Source: Pseudomonas sputi
GTDB lineage: Bacteria > Pseudomonadota > Gammaproteobacteria > Pseudomonadales > Pseudomonadaceae
Direction of reading: 5' to 3'
Length of the DNA: 64,000 nucleotides
Assembly: GCF_021603585.1 (NCBI RefSeq)
Contig: NZ_BQHI01000005.1
Span: forward strand, 1-64,000
The translations under genes were made by a program, and so were the position numbers. Positions 36,499 to 45,711 of this stretch are shown one piece after another (the stretch's first letter is position 1; each line of letters begins with the position of its first letter). The notes beneath the pieces were generated by a model. That model was not told the DNA's origin, made no database searches, and was given only the letters and a program-made list of their open reading frames with translations.

Positions 36499-36714
36499 AG
36501 TCAGGGAGCGATCAGTACACACCACGATGCAGGGTTTCAGGCCGCTTTGACGGCCTGTTTTTTTGCCGCAGGAAAGTGAAATGTATATCTCCATAAAGAA
36601 TAACCAAATGAATAAATATGATTTATAGATATATAAATCAGCTGGTAAGGTCACTGACATCGAAGCGAGATCGCAACCCGCGAATCGCCTGTAACGCGCA
36701 AAGGAATCGTCTGA

Positions 36715-37308
36715 ATGCTGGTCGTCTCACTCGGTGGCAGTCCCAGTCAACGTTCTCGCTCCGGGGTGTTGCTGGAGCGCTCCCAACGCTGGTTACAGCA
36801 GCAAGGGGTGGAAGTGGTGAGTTATCAGGTGCGGGACTTCCCGGCCGAAGACCTGCTCCACGCCCGCTTCGACAGCCCGAAGGTGCTCGACCTGCTGCAA
36901 CAGATTGAAAACGCCGATGGCCTGCTGATCGCCACGCCGGTGTACAAGGCGTCGTTTTCCGGCGCCCTGAAGACCGTGCTGGATCTGCTGCCCGAGCGTG
37001 CGCTGAACCACAAGATTGTTCTGCCGATGGCCACCGGCGGCAGCATCGCCCACATGCTGGTGGTCGATTACGCGCTCAAGCCGGTGCTGTCGGCGTTGAA
37101 GGCCCAGGAAATGCTGCAAGGGATTTTTGCCGAGGACAGCCAGATCGCCTACGGCGAAGGCAGTGCCCAGGCGCAGTTGGCACCGGCACTGGAGCAGCGG
37201 CTGCATGAGGCGCTGGACCAGTTTGTCAGCGCCATGGCCCGCCGGCCCAAGCCGCTGGAGCCGGGGCTGTTGAACGAACGTTTGTTGAGTGCTCGCTGGA
37301 GCATTTGA
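36715..37308 (+). CDS. ssuE: SsuE, NADPH-dependent FMN reductase
   Basis: Supplies reduced FMN to SsuD. A 197-aa flavodoxin-like protein with the phosphate loop [20 protein letters not shown] at its N terminus and [20 protein letters not shown], the flavin-binding SGALK block. Follows lsfA by 286 bp containing a palindromic repeat and an AT-rich stretch that may hold the operon promoter. AAAGGA precedes the ATG by eight bases. Confidence 0.95.
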   Translation: MLVVSLGGSPSQRSRSGVLLERSQRWLQQQGVEVVSYQVRDFPAEDLLHARFDSPKVLDLLQQIENADGLLIATPVYKASFSGALKTVLDLLPERALNHKIVLPMATGGSIAHMLVVDYALKPVLSALKAQEMLQGIFAEDSQIAYGEGSAQAQLAPALEQRLHEALDQFVSAMARRPKPLEPGLLNERLLSARWSI

Positions 37309-37397
37309 GCCACACCGAAACTTGAAGTACTCACCTTACTCAGCCGCCAACGGCCAAGCAGGTGCAGCCAAAACCCAACAGCAAAAAGGAGAGCGCT

Positions 37398-38363
37398 ATG
37401 CGCACTGTATTTTTGCGTCGTGGTCTGGTCGCTCTGTTTGCTGCGGCTGTGTCCTTCGGCGCCATCACTCAAGCTCAGGCCGAGACGCTACGAATCGGTT
37501 ATCAGAAGTACGGCACTTTGGTGCTGCTCAAAGCCAAGGGCACCCTGGAAAAACGTCTCGCCGCCCAAGGCGTCGACGTGCAATGGACTGAATTCCCCGG
37601 CGGCCCGCAACTGCTCGAAGGCCTGAATGTCGGCTCGATCGACTTTGGTGTCACCGGCGAAACCCCGCCGGTCTTTGCCCAGGCTGCCGGCGCTGATCTG
37701 CTCTACGTCGCTTACGAGCCACCAGCGCCAAACAGCGAAGCGATCCTCGTGCCGAAAGACTCGCCGATCAAATCGGTGGCGGATCTCAAGGGCAAGAAAG
37801 TCGCCCTGAACAAAGGCTCCAACGTCCACTACCTGCTGGTGCGTGCGCTGCAAGACGCCGGCCTCAAGTACACCGACATTCAAACCGTATTCCTGCCGCC
37901 GGCCGATGCCCGCGCCGCGTTCGAGCGTGGCAGTGTCGACGCCTGGGTCATCTGGGACCCGTACCAGGCCGCCGCCGAGAAACAGCTGCAAACGCACACC
38001 CTGCGTGACGGCAAAGGCATCGTCGATAACCACCAGTTCTACCTGGCGACCAAACCCTACGCACAGAAAAATCCCGAGGTGATCAAGACCCTCGTGGAAG
38101 AAGTGCGCGCCGTCGGCGAGTGGTCCAAGGCCAATCCGCAAGACGTGACCCAACAGGTGTCGCCGCTGCTCGGCCTGCCGGCAGACATCACCCTGACTTC
38201 GGTGAAACGCCAGGGCTACGGCGCGCTGTTCCTGACCCCGGAAGTGGTCGCCGCGCAACAGAAAATCGCCGACACCTTCTACCAGCTCAAGCTGATTCCC
38301 AAGCCGTTGAGCATCAAGGATGTGATCTGGACCCCACCGGCCGCTGTGGCCAAGGCGCAGTAA
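37398..38363 (+). CDS. ssuA: SsuA, alkanesulfonate-binding periplasmic protein
   Basis: Binding protein of the sulfonate ABC importer, 321 aa. Signal peptide [20 protein letters not shown], cut after AQA before [11 protein letters not shown]. Binding-lobe motifs [20 protein letters not shown] and [15 protein letters not shown] are those of SsuA. AAAGGAGAG precedes the ATG at 37398; an in-frame extension upstream lacks such a site. Confidence 0.95.
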   Translation: MRTVFLRRGLVALFAAAVSFGAITQAQAETLRIGYQKYGTLVLLKAKGTLEKRLAAQGVDVQWTEFPGGPQLLEGLNVGSIDFGVTGETPPVFAQAAGADLLYVAYEPPAPNSEAILVPKDSPIKSVADLKGKKVALNKGSNVHYLLVRALQDAGLKYTDIQTVFLPPADARAAFERGSVDAWVIWDPYQAAAEKQLQTHTLRDGKGIVDNHQFYLATKPYAQKNPEVIKTLVEEVRAVGEWSKANPQDVTQQVSPLLGLPADITLTSVKRQGYGALFLTPEVVAAQQKIADTFYQLKLIPKPLSIKDVIWTPPAAVAKAQ

Positions 38364-38388
38364 TTCGAATCCCCAAGGAGACCACTCC

Positions 38389-39537
38389 ATGAGCCTCAAC
38401 ATTTTCTGGTTCCTGCCTACCCACGGCGACGGCCATTACCTTGGCACCGCCGAAGGCGCCCGCGCCGTCGACCACGGCTATCTGCAACAGGTCGCGCAAG
38501 CGGCGGATCGACTGGGTTTCGGCGGCGTGCTGATTCCCACCGGCCGTTCCTGCGAGGACTCGTGGCTGGTGGCGGCATCGTTGATCCCGGTGACCCAGCG
38601 TCTGAAATTCCTTGTCGCCCTGCGCCCCGGGATCATTTCCCCGACGGTGGCGGCGCGTCAGGCGGCGACCCTGGATCGTCTGTCCGGCGGTCGTGCACTG
38701 TTCAACCTGGTGACCGGTGGCGATCCGGAAGAGTTGGCCGGCGACGGCCTGTTCCTCGATCACGAAGCGCGCTATCAGGCCTCGGTGGAATTCACCCGGA
38801 TCTGGCGTCGGGTGCTGGAAGGTGAAACCGTGGATTACGACGGCGAGCACATCAGCGTGAAGGGCGCCAAATTGCTCTATCCGCCGATCCAGCAACCGCG
38901 TCCGCCGCTGTATTTCGGTGGCTCGTCGGAAGCGGCGCAGGATCTGGCCGCCGAACAAGTGGAAATGGTCCTGACCTGGGGCGAGCCGCCCGCAGCCGTC
39001 GCCGAGAAAATCGAACAGGTGCGCGCCAAGGCCGCCAGGCTCGGGCGCACCGTGCGCTTCGGCATTCGCCTGCATGTGATCGTGCGGGAAACCAATGCTG
39101 AAGCCTGGCAAGCGGCGGATCGCCTGATCTCGCACCTGGACGACGACACCATCAAGCGTGCCCAGGCTTCGCTGGCGCGGTTCGATTCGGTCGGCCAGCA
39201 ACGCATGGCCGCGCTGCACGGTGGCAGCCGCGACAACCTCGAAGTCAGCCCGAACCTGTGGGCCGGCGTCGGCCTGGTGCGCGGCGGTGCCGGTACCGCG
39301 TTGGTCGGCGACGGCCCGACCGTGGCGGCGCGCGTGAAGGAATACGCGGATCTGGGCATCGATACCTTCATCTTCTCCGGTTATCCACACCTCGAAGAAT
39401 CGTATCGGGTGGCTGAACTGCTGTTCCCGCACCTCGATGTCGAGCGTCCGGAATTGCCGAAAAGCGCCGGTTACGTCAGCCCGTTCGGCGAGATGGTGGC
39501 CAACGACATTCTTCCCAAAGCAGCGTCCCAGAGCTGA
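38389..39537 (+). CDS. ssuD: SsuD, FMNH2-dependent alkanesulfonate monooxygenase
   Basis: Cleaves the C-S bond of alkanesulfonates, releasing sulfite and aldehyde, with FMNH2 from SsuE. A 382-aa luciferase-like TIM barrel. Landmarks: [34 protein letters not shown] (the active-site Cys region), and [20 protein letters not shown]. Twenty-six bases after ssuA, good ribosome binding site AAGGAGA. Confidence 0.97.
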   Translation: MSLNIFWFLPTHGDGHYLGTAEGARAVDHGYLQQVAQAADRLGFGGVLIPTGRSCEDSWLVAASLIPVTQRLKFLVALRPGIISPTVAARQAATLDRLSGGRALFNLVTGGDPEELAGDGLFLDHEARYQASVEFTRIWRRVLEGETVDYDGEHISVKGAKLLYPPIQQPRPPLYFGGSSEAAQDLAAEQVEMVLTWGEPPAAVAEKIEQVRAKAARLGRTVRFGIRLHVIVRETNAEAWQAADRLISHLDDDTIKRAQASLARFDSVGQQRMAALHGGSRDNLEVSPNLWAGVGLVRGGAGTALVGDGPTVAARVKEYADLGIDTFIFSGYPHLEESYRVAELLFPHLDVERPELPKSAGYVSPFGEMVANDILPKAASQS

Positions 39538-39546
39538 GGCGCCGCC

Positions 39547-40329
39547 ATGAAGAAACTTATCCACAGCCTCGCGCCCTGGGCGTTGCCGGTGTTGTTGCTG
39601 GCGGTGTGGCAGTTGTCGGTATCGGCGGGCTGGTTGTCGACGCGGATTCTGCCGGCGCCGATAGCGGTGATCGAAGCCGGCGTGAGCCTGGTGCGCAGCG
39701 GTGAAATCTGGACGCACCTGGCGATCAGCGGCTGGCGCGCCGCGCTGGGCTTCACCATCGGTGGCAGCATCGGTCTGGTGCTGGGGTTCATCACTGGCCT
39801 GTCGAAGTGGGGCGAACGCCTGCTCGACAGCTCAGTGCAGATGATCCGCAACGTGCCACACCTGGCGCTGATTCCGCTGGTGATCCTGTGGTTCGGCATC
39901 GACGAGTCGGCGAAGATTTTCCTGGTGGCATTGGGCACGTTGTTCCCGATTTACCTCAACACCTATCACGGCATCCGCAACGTCGACTCGGCGCTGGTTG
40001 AAATGGCCCGCAGTTATGGCCTGTCCGGTTTCAGCCTGTTCTGGCAGGTGATTCTGCCGGGCGCGCTGCCTTCGATTCTGGTCGGCGTGCGCTTCGCCCT
40101 GGGCTTCATGTGGCTGACGCTGATCGTCGCGGAGACCATCTCCGCCAGCTCCGGCATCGGTTACCTGGCGATGAACGCCCGGGAGTTCCTGCAGACCGAC
40201 GTGGTGGTGCTGGCGATTCTGCTGTACGCGGTGCTCGGCAAACTGGCCGACCTCGCGGCCCGTGGACTTGAACGTGTGTGGCTGCGCTGGCATCCGGCGT
40301 ATCAAGTGGCGAAAGGAGGTGCGGCATGA
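39547..40329 (+). CDS. ssuC: SsuC, sulfonate ABC permease
   Basis: Inner-membrane permease of the sulfonate importer, 260 aa, about six spans, one BPD_transp_1 domain with the EAA-like loop [20 protein letters not shown]. Starts nine bases after ssuD; its stop overlaps the ssuB start (ATGA). Confidence 0.95.
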   Translation: MKKLIHSLAPWALPVLLLAVWQLSVSAGWLSTRILPAPIAVIEAGVSLVRSGEIWTHLAISGWRAALGFTIGGSIGLVLGFITGLSKWGERLLDSSVQMIRNVPHLALIPLVILWFGIDESAKIFLVALGTLFPIYLNTYHGIRNVDSALVEMARSYGLSGFSLFWQVILPGALPSILVGVRFALGFMWLTLIVAETISASSGIGYLAMNAREFLQTDVVVLAILLYAVLGKLADLAARGLERVWLRWHPAYQVAKGGAA

Positions 40330-41132
40330 CCGCTCAACAACCTCCACGCCTGCTGCGCGGGATTCCGCTGGCGGTGCACAACCTGCAAAAGACCTTCGGC
40401 TCGCGGCAAGTGCTGCGGGGCATCGATCTGCACATTCCGGCGGGGCAGTTTGTCGCCGTGGTCGGGCGCAGCGGATGCGGCAAAAGCACGTTACTGCGCT
40501 TGCTCGCCGGCCTCGATCAACCCACCGGCGGCGACTTGCTCGCCGGTGCCGCACCGCTCAGCGATGCGCGGGATGACACCCGGTTGATGTTCCAGGAAGC
40601 GCGGCTGCTGCCGTGGAAAAAGATCATCGACAACGTCGGTCTCGGCCTCAAGGGCAACTGGCGCCCGCAAGCCTTGCAGGCATTGGATGCGGTGGGCCTG
40701 GCGGATCGCGCCCATGAATGGCCGGCAGCGTTGTCCGGTGGGCAGAAGCAGCGTGTGGCGCTGGCCCGGGCGTTGATCCATCAGCCGCGTCTGCTGTTGC
40801 TCGACGAGCCGCTGGGCGCGCTGGATGCGCTGACCCGGATCGAGATGCAGCAACTGATCGAACGTCTCTGGCAACAGCATGGCTTCACCGTGTTGCTGGT
40901 AACCCACGACGTCAGCGAGGCGGTGGCGATTGCCGACCGGGTGATTCTGATCGAGGACGGCAAAGTCGGCCTCGACCTGCCAGTGGAGCTGCCGCGCCCG
41001 CGGGTGCGTGGCTCTCATCGTCTGGCTGCGCTGGAAACCGAAGTGCTCAACCGTGTGTTGTCCCTGCCCGGCGAGCCGCCGGCGCCGGAACCCGTATCAC
41101 CCTTGCCTACGCAACTGCGTTGGGCTCAATAA
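40326..41132 (+). CDS. ssuB: SsuB, sulfonate ABC ATPase
   Basis: ATPase of the importer, 268 aa. Walker [14 protein letters not shown]-loop [10 protein letters not shown], signature [15 protein letters not shown], Walker [13 protein letters not shown], and the H-loop THDVSEA are all intact. The start at 40326 overlaps ssuC by four bases. Confidence 0.96.
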   Translation: MTAQQPPRLLRGIPLAVHNLQKTFGSRQVLRGIDLHIPAGQFVAVVGRSGCGKSTLLRLLAGLDQPTGGDLLAGAAPLSDARDDTRLMFQEARLLPWKKIIDNVGLGLKGNWRPQALQALDAVGLADRAHEWPAALSGGQKQRVALARALIHQPRLLLLDEPLGALDALTRIEMQQLIERLWQQHGFTVLLVTHDVSEAVAIADRVILIEDGKVGLDLPVELPRPRVRGSHRLAALETEVLNRVLSLPGEPPAPEPVSPLPTQLRWAQ

Positions 41133-41159
41133 CTCAAGCAAACGACAGGAATCAATGCC

Positions 41160-41375
41160 ATGACTATCAAAGCCATCAACGTACGCAACCAGTTCAAAGG
41201 CGCGATCAAGGAGATCGTTCTCGGCGACGTACTGTCGGAAATCGACGTGCAGACCGCGTCCGGCATCGTTACTTCGGTGATCACCACCCGTTCGGTCAAG
41301 GAGCTGGAACTGGAGGTCGGCAGCGAAGTGATCGCCTTCGTGAAATCCACCGAGGTGTCCATCGCCAAGTTGTAA
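41160..41375 (+). CDS. ssuF: SsuF, molbindin-like (TOBE) protein
   Basis: A 71-aa single TOBE/mop domain: MTIKAINVRNQFKGAIKEIV and VKELELEVGSEVIAFVKSTE. SsuF is required for use of some organosulfur compounds in Pseudomonas putida; proteins of this size usually bind molybdate or related oxyanions. Last gene of ssuEADCBF and followed by a terminator. Confidence 0.92.
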   Translation: MTIKAINVRNQFKGAIKEIVLGDVLSEIDVQTASGIVTSVITTRSVKELELEVGSEVIAFVKSTEVSIAKL

Positions 41376-41392
41376 GGGCGTGGGACAAAAAC

Positions 41393-41428
41393 AACCCCGA
41401 AGGGCGTGAGCCCTTCGGGGTTTTTTAT
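41393..41428. terminator. Terminator after ssuF
   Basis: AACCCCGAAGGGC and GCCCTTCGGGGTT form a 13-bp stem with a four-base loop, with T6 on the plus strand and AAAAACA before it giving a weak T-run on the other. It also fits the convergent TetR gene. Confidence 0.93.
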
Positions 41429-41445
41429 TGATCGCTGATCGTGTC

Positions 41446-42072
41446 TCAGCGCTTGGGCAGATACGGTGGCAGATACAGCCCGATATAGGCATCGAACACC
41501 CGCATGCCTTCCTCGGCCATGCGCGGGGTGATCTGACCGTGCTGCTGCACCGAGCGGGCGTAGACGCGGTCGCCCAGTTCCATGGCCAGCGCGAACACAT
41601 CGACGTCATCCGGCAGGCGCGGCAGTTCGAAGTGATGGTCGAACAACTTGTGCATCAGGTCGCCGAGTTCGAGGTCGTGCTGACGGTCGGCCTGGGTGAC
41701 TTCGGTGAGGCCGTGCTGCGCGAGGATCAGCTGGCGGGCGGCGGCATCCTCGTCGTAGATTTCCAGCATCCGTTCTTCGACCAGTCGTGACAGGTCGCGC
41801 CAGTCGCGCAGGGCATCGTGATCGATCGGCGCTTGCAGACAGGCGCGAAAGGCTGCGTGCACATCGGCGGTGAGCGCTTCGAGCAACGCCGGGACGCTGG
41901 CGAAGAAGTGATAGACCGAGGAGGGCGGAATCTGCGCGCGCTCGGCCACGCTGTAGATCGACAGGCTCGCCACACCCTCGGCGGCCAGCAGCGTGCGCGC
42001 GGCGTCGAGTATCGAATCGATCCGCGCCTGACTGCGGGCACGGGGTTTGCGGACGGGGGCGGGGCGCGTCAT
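41446..42072 (-). CDS. TetR-family transcription regulator
   Basis: A 208-aa regulator. The N-terminal helix-turn-helix is IDSILDAARTLLAAEGVASL then VAERAQIPPSSVYHFFASVP, the usual TetR pattern. The C-terminal ligand domain is not assignable. The start at 42072 (MTRPAPVRK) has AGGAG seven bases before it; the upstream in-frame extension has none. It reads towards ssu and lies downstream of spuI on the same strand, behind a terminator; target unknown. Confidence 0.88.
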   Translation of the reverse strand: MTRPAPVRKPRARSQARIDSILDAARTLLAAEGVASLSIYSVAERAQIPPSSVYHFFASVPALLEALTADVHAAFRACLQAPIDHDALRDWRDLSRLVEERMLEIYDEDAAARQLILAQHGLTEVTQADRQHDLELGDLMHKLFDHHFELPRLPDDVDVFALAMELGDRVYARSVQQHGQITPRMAEEGMRVFDAYIGLYLPPYLPKR

Positions 42073-42136
42073 GAAAGTCTCCTGCGGGGCAGCAGGCATT
42101 GTACGCAGAGCTTGAATGTCTGCCACAGAGGCCAAT

Positions 42137-42175
42137 AAAAAAACGCCGCTGGCTGAGAAGCCAACGGCGTTTTCC
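42137..42175. terminator. Terminator after spuI
   Basis: AACGCCG-CTGGCT and AGCC-AACGGCGTT pair around GAGA. Seven A on the left give a T-run for spuI (minus strand); TTTTCCTTT on the right is weaker. Confidence 0.85.
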
Positions 42176-42190
42176 TTTGCTGCAATCCGC

Positions 42191-43567
42191 TTAAACGGTA
42201 TGCAGGTACCAGTTGTACTCGAGGTCGGAGATGGAGTGTTCGAACTCCTCCAGCTCGCTCTCTTTACAGGCGACGAAGATATCGATGTATTTCGGATCGA
42301 TGTACTTGGCCATCACCTCGCTGTCGTCCAGCTCGCGCAGGGCATCGCGCAAGTTGTTCGGCAGGCTCTGCTCGTTCTGCTCGTAGCTGTTGCCTTCGGT
42401 CGGAGCCGGTGGCTCGATCTTGTTGGTCAGACCGTGGTGCACGCCCGCCAGCACCGATGCCATCAGCAGGTACGGGTTGGCGTCGGCGCCGGCCACGCGG
42501 TGTTCCAGACGGACCGCGTCGGCGGAGCCGGTCGGTACGCGCAGGGCCACGGTGCGGTTGTCCAGGCCCCAGCTCGGCGAGTTCGGCACGTAGAACTGTG
42601 CGCCGAAACGACGGTAGGAGTTGACGTTCGGGCAGAGGAAAGCCATCTGCGCGGGCAGGGTCTCGAGCACACCGCCGATCGCGTGACGCAGCGCGGCGTT
42701 CTGCTCGGGATCCTCGCTGGCAAAAATGTTTTTGCCTTCTTTGTCGAGAACCGAAATGTGGACGTGCAGACCGTTGCCTGCCTGGCCCGGATACGGCTTG
42801 GCCATGAAGGTGGTGTCCATTTCATGGTCGTAGGCGATGTTCTTGATCAGACGCTTGAGCAGGACCGCGTAATCGCACGCCTTGATCGGGTCAGCGACGT
42901 GGTGCAGGTTCACTTCGAACTGCGCCGGGGCACTTTCCTTGACGATGGCGTCGGCCGGGATGCCCTGCTCTTTGGCGCCTTCCAGAATGTCCTGGAGGCA
43001 GTCGACGTATTCGTCGAGGTCGTCGATCAGGTAAACCTGGGTCGAATGCGGGCGTTTGCCGGAGATCGGCGAACGTGGCGGCTGAGGGCGGCCGTTCACG
43101 TTTTCCTGGTCGATCAGGTAGAACTCGAGTTCGAACGCAGCGCAGATGGTCAGGCCGAGCTCGTCAAACTTTGCAACAACTTGACGGAGCACTTCGCGCG
43201 GGTCGGCGAAGAAAGGATCACCTTCGAGTTCGTGCATGGTCATCAACAGTTGCGCGGTCGGGCGCTTCTGCCATGGCTCGTTGCACAGGGTATCGGGAAT
43301 TGGATAGCAGATACGGTCGGCGTCGCCGATGTCCAGGCCCAGGCCGGTGCTTTCCACCGTGGAGCCATTGATATCCAGAGCAAATAGAGAGGCCGGCAGG
43401 TTGATGCCTTTCTCGTAAACCTTGTGGAGGCTGGTGCGTTCGATGCGCTTGCCGCGCACCACACCATTCATATCCGCAATCAGAAGGTCAACGTACAGAA
43501 CCTCAGGATGTTCCTTAAGGAACGCGTTCGCTTCGTTAAGCTGAACGGCACGCGGGGGTACCGACAT
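42191..43567 (-). CDS. spuI: SpuI, gamma-glutamylpolyamine synthetase (GS-like)
   Basis: Glutamine-synthetase-like enzyme joining glutamate to a polyamine (PuuA reaction), 458 aa. It has GS landmarks: AAFELEFYLID (metal Glu), FMAKPYPGQAGNGLHVHISV, NVNSYRRFGAQFYVPN, and NRTVALRVPTG. It belongs to the short GS-III-like PuuA class, not to biosynthetic GlnA (no adenylylation-type C terminus). It is divergent from spuA-spuB. A short palindrome ATCAATCATTGAT lies at 43594-43606, before its start, and may be an operator. Confidence 0.9.
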   Translation of the reverse strand: MSVPPRAVQLNEANAFLKEHPEVLYVDLLIADMNGVVRGKRIERTSLHKVYEKGINLPASLFALDINGSTVESTGLGLDIGDADRICYPIPDTLCNEPWQKRPTAQLLMTMHELEGDPFFADPREVLRQVVAKFDELGLTICAAFELEFYLIDQENVNGRPQPPRSPISGKRPHSTQVYLIDDLDEYVDCLQDILEGAKEQGIPADAIVKESAPAQFEVNLHHVADPIKACDYAVLLKRLIKNIAYDHEMDTTFMAKPYPGQAGNGLHVHISVLDKEGKNIFASEDPEQNAALRHAIGGVLETLPAQMAFLCPNVNSYRRFGAQFYVPNSPSWGLDNRTVALRVPTGSADAVRLEHRVAGADANPYLLMASVLAGVHHGLTNKIEPPAPTEGNSYEQNEQSLPNNLRDALRELDDSEVMAKYIDPKYIDIFVACKESELEEFEHSISDLEYNWYLHTV

Positions 43568-43845
43568 GATGCAACACCTTTGTTGTTAAAAATATCAATC
43601 ATTGATCTTTTCTGGTTTCAGTCAACCCGAACGGCCTGCCGAAGTCAAGCGAGGCCTTTTGTGCCCTGAAAAAGCGCCGCGAGGGCATTTATGGGGCACT
43701 TTGGGGCATTTTTTTAGCCGTGAAGGACGCGCCACCCGCAGGCTTGAGCAGGCCGTGTTGTATTTTTTACGGGGGTGTTGTGTAAAAAAATGAACAAGGC
43801 TAAGCTCGGATCAAACCCATAACAGCAATAATACCGGGGTGCTTC

Positions 43846-44170
43846 ATGTCTCGCCTGCCGTTAATCGGCGTCACCGACTGCTCTTTGCAGCCCGGTCTGC
43901 ATGCTTATCACATCAGTGGCGACACGTCCGTCCGCAGCGTGGCCAGCAAGGCCTGCAACGTGTCAGCGATCTCCAGATCCATGGCAGATCGAGTGGCAGC
44001 GTCCGATATTCTGGACGTGTGCGAGGGCATCCTCTTCAGCGTTTCTCCTTTCAATATAGATCTCTTTCCCGATCCCGGCCTGCACCGCGTCCGTCGCCGT
44101 GCCCGTGATTCTGCACGCCCGGGATGTGCACAGGAAATGCAACGCCAGCGTAAAGGGCAGGTAAGCTCCT
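43846..44170 (+). pseudogene. spuA: Decayed remnant of spuA (gamma-glutamyl-GABA hydrolase)
   Basis: The first ~75 residues (MSRLPLIGVTDCSLQPGLHA... SDILDVCEGILFSVSPFNID) follow the N terminus of SpuA/PuuD class I amidotransferases, whose intact form I recall opening MSRLPLIGVTTCS and carrying DILDALDGILFTGSPSN. Then about 20 residues are missing and a shifted frame at 44095-44155 reads AVPVIL followed by scrambled CCGGGATGT, CAGGAAATG, AACG, the remains of the nucleophile-Cys block GICRG-QEMN. The Cys itself, and the entire His/Glu half of the enzyme (~160 residues), are gone. The Arg/Gly consensus of the oxyanion loop (FTGSPSN) is degraded to FSVSPFN. The position between spuI and spuB is where spuA lies in P. 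aeruginosa (from memory). Confidence 0.85.
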
Positions 44171-44296
44171 CTTTCATTGTCTATGCGCGGTGCCGGGCGT
44201 AAGCCGGCACTGCGCGCAAGCAAGGCCCTTTAACGCGACGCCAGGTGCGTCAAACATTGCCTGACATCTGTCAGGAGACTCAGCCCAGAGGCATTT

Positions 44297-45655
44297 ATGA
44301 GTAACAACCTCGACCAGCTCACCGATTGGTTGAAAGACCACAAGATCACAGAAGTCGAATGCATGATCGGCGACTTGACCGGCATCACCCGGGGCAAGAT
44401 CTCGCCGACCAACAAGTTCATCGCCGAAAAAGGCATGCGCCTGCCAGAGAGCGTTCTGTTGCAGACCGTGACCGGCGACTACGTCGAAGACGACATCTAT
44501 TACGAACTGCTCGACCCGGCCGACATCGACATGATCTGCCGTCCCGACCAGAACGCCGTGTACCTGGTGCCGTGGGCCATCGAGCCGACCGCCCAGGTGA
44601 TCCACGACACCTACGACAAGCAAGGCAACCCGATCGAGCTGTCGCCGCGCAACGTCCTCAAGAAAGTCCTGAAACTCTACGCCGACAAGGGCTGGCAGCC
44701 GATCGTGGCGCCGGAAATGGAGTTCTACCTGACCAAGCGCAGTGACGACCCCGACTATCCGCTGCAGCCGCCAGTCGGCCGTTCCGGGCGTCCGGAGATT
44801 GGTCGTCAGTCGTTTTCCATCGAAGCGGCGAACGAATTCGATCCGCTGTTCGAAGACGTCTACGACTGGTGCGAATTGCAGGAGCTGGACCTCGACACGC
44901 TGATCCACGAAGACGGCACCGCGCAGATGGAAATCAACTTCCGGCACGGCGATGCGCTGTCGCTGGCCGACCAGATTCTGGTGTTCAAACGCACCATGCG
45001 CGAGGCCGCGCTCAAGCACAACGTGGCCGCCACCTTCATGGCCAAGCCGATGACCGGCGAGCCGGGCAGTGCGATGCACCTGCACCAGAGCATCATCGAC
45101 ATCGAGACCGGCAAGAACGTGTTCTCCAACGAAGACGGGACCATGAGCCAGCTGTTCCTGCACCACATCGGTGGTTTGCAGAAACTGATCCCGGAATTGC
45201 TGCCGCTCTTCGCACCGAACGTCAACTCGTTCCGCCGCTTCCTGCCGGACACCTCGGCACCGGTGAACGTGGAGTGGGGCGAAGAAAACCGCACCGTGGG
45301 CCTGCGCGTTCCGGATGCCGGCCCGCAAAACCGTCGGGTGGAAAACCGTCTGCCGGGCGCCGACGCCAACCCGTACCTGGCGATTGCCGCAAGCCTGCTC
45401 TGTGGCTACATCGGCATGGTCGAAGGCATCAACCCGAGCGCGCCCGTGGTGGGCCGTGGTTACGAGCGCCGCAACCTGCGCCTGCCGCTGACCATCGAAG
45501 ACGCGCTGGAGCGCATGGAAAACAGCGCGACCATCGAGAAATACCTGGGCAAGACCTTTATCACCGGCTACGTCGCGGTCAAGCGGGCCGAGCATGAAAA
45601 CTTCAAGCGCGTGATCAGTTCGTGGGAGCGGGAATACCTGCTGTTCGCCGTCTGA
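44297..45655 (+). CDS. spuB: SpuB, gamma-glutamylpolyamine synthetase (GS-like)
   Basis: Second GS-like enzyme of the polyamine locus, 452 aa, PuuA class: joins glutamate to putrescine or a related amine. Landmarks: APEMEFYLTKRSDDPDYPLQ, FMAKPMTGEPGSAMHLHQSI, NVNSFRRFLPDTSAPVNVEW, and ENRTVGLRVP. Not identical in substrate to SpuI in all likelihood. It is preceded by the decayed spuA and followed 56 bp later by spuC. Confidence 0.92.
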   Translation: MSNNLDQLTDWLKDHKITEVECMIGDLTGITRGKISPTNKFIAEKGMRLPESVLLQTVTGDYVEDDIYYELLDPADIDMICRPDQNAVYLVPWAIEPTAQVIHDTYDKQGNPIELSPRNVLKKVLKLYADKGWQPIVAPEMEFYLTKRSDDPDYPLQPPVGRSGRPEIGRQSFSIEAANEFDPLFEDVYDWCELQELDLDTLIHEDGTAQMEINFRHGDALSLADQILVFKRTMREAALKHNVAATFMAKPMTGEPGSAMHLHQSIIDIETGKNVFSNEDGTMSQLFLHHIGGLQKLIPELLPLFAPNVNSFRRFLPDTSAPVNVEWGEENRTVGLRVPDAGPQNRRVENRLPGADANPYLAIAASLLCGYIGMVEGINPSAPVVGRGYERRNLRLPLTIEDALERMENSATIEKYLGKTFITGYVAVKRAEHENFKRVISSWEREYLLFAV

Positions 45656-45711
45656 TGCGCCCGGCGCGGCGATCGAACGCCGCGCCTTCACCGATAGCAA
45701 GGAGAATTGGC

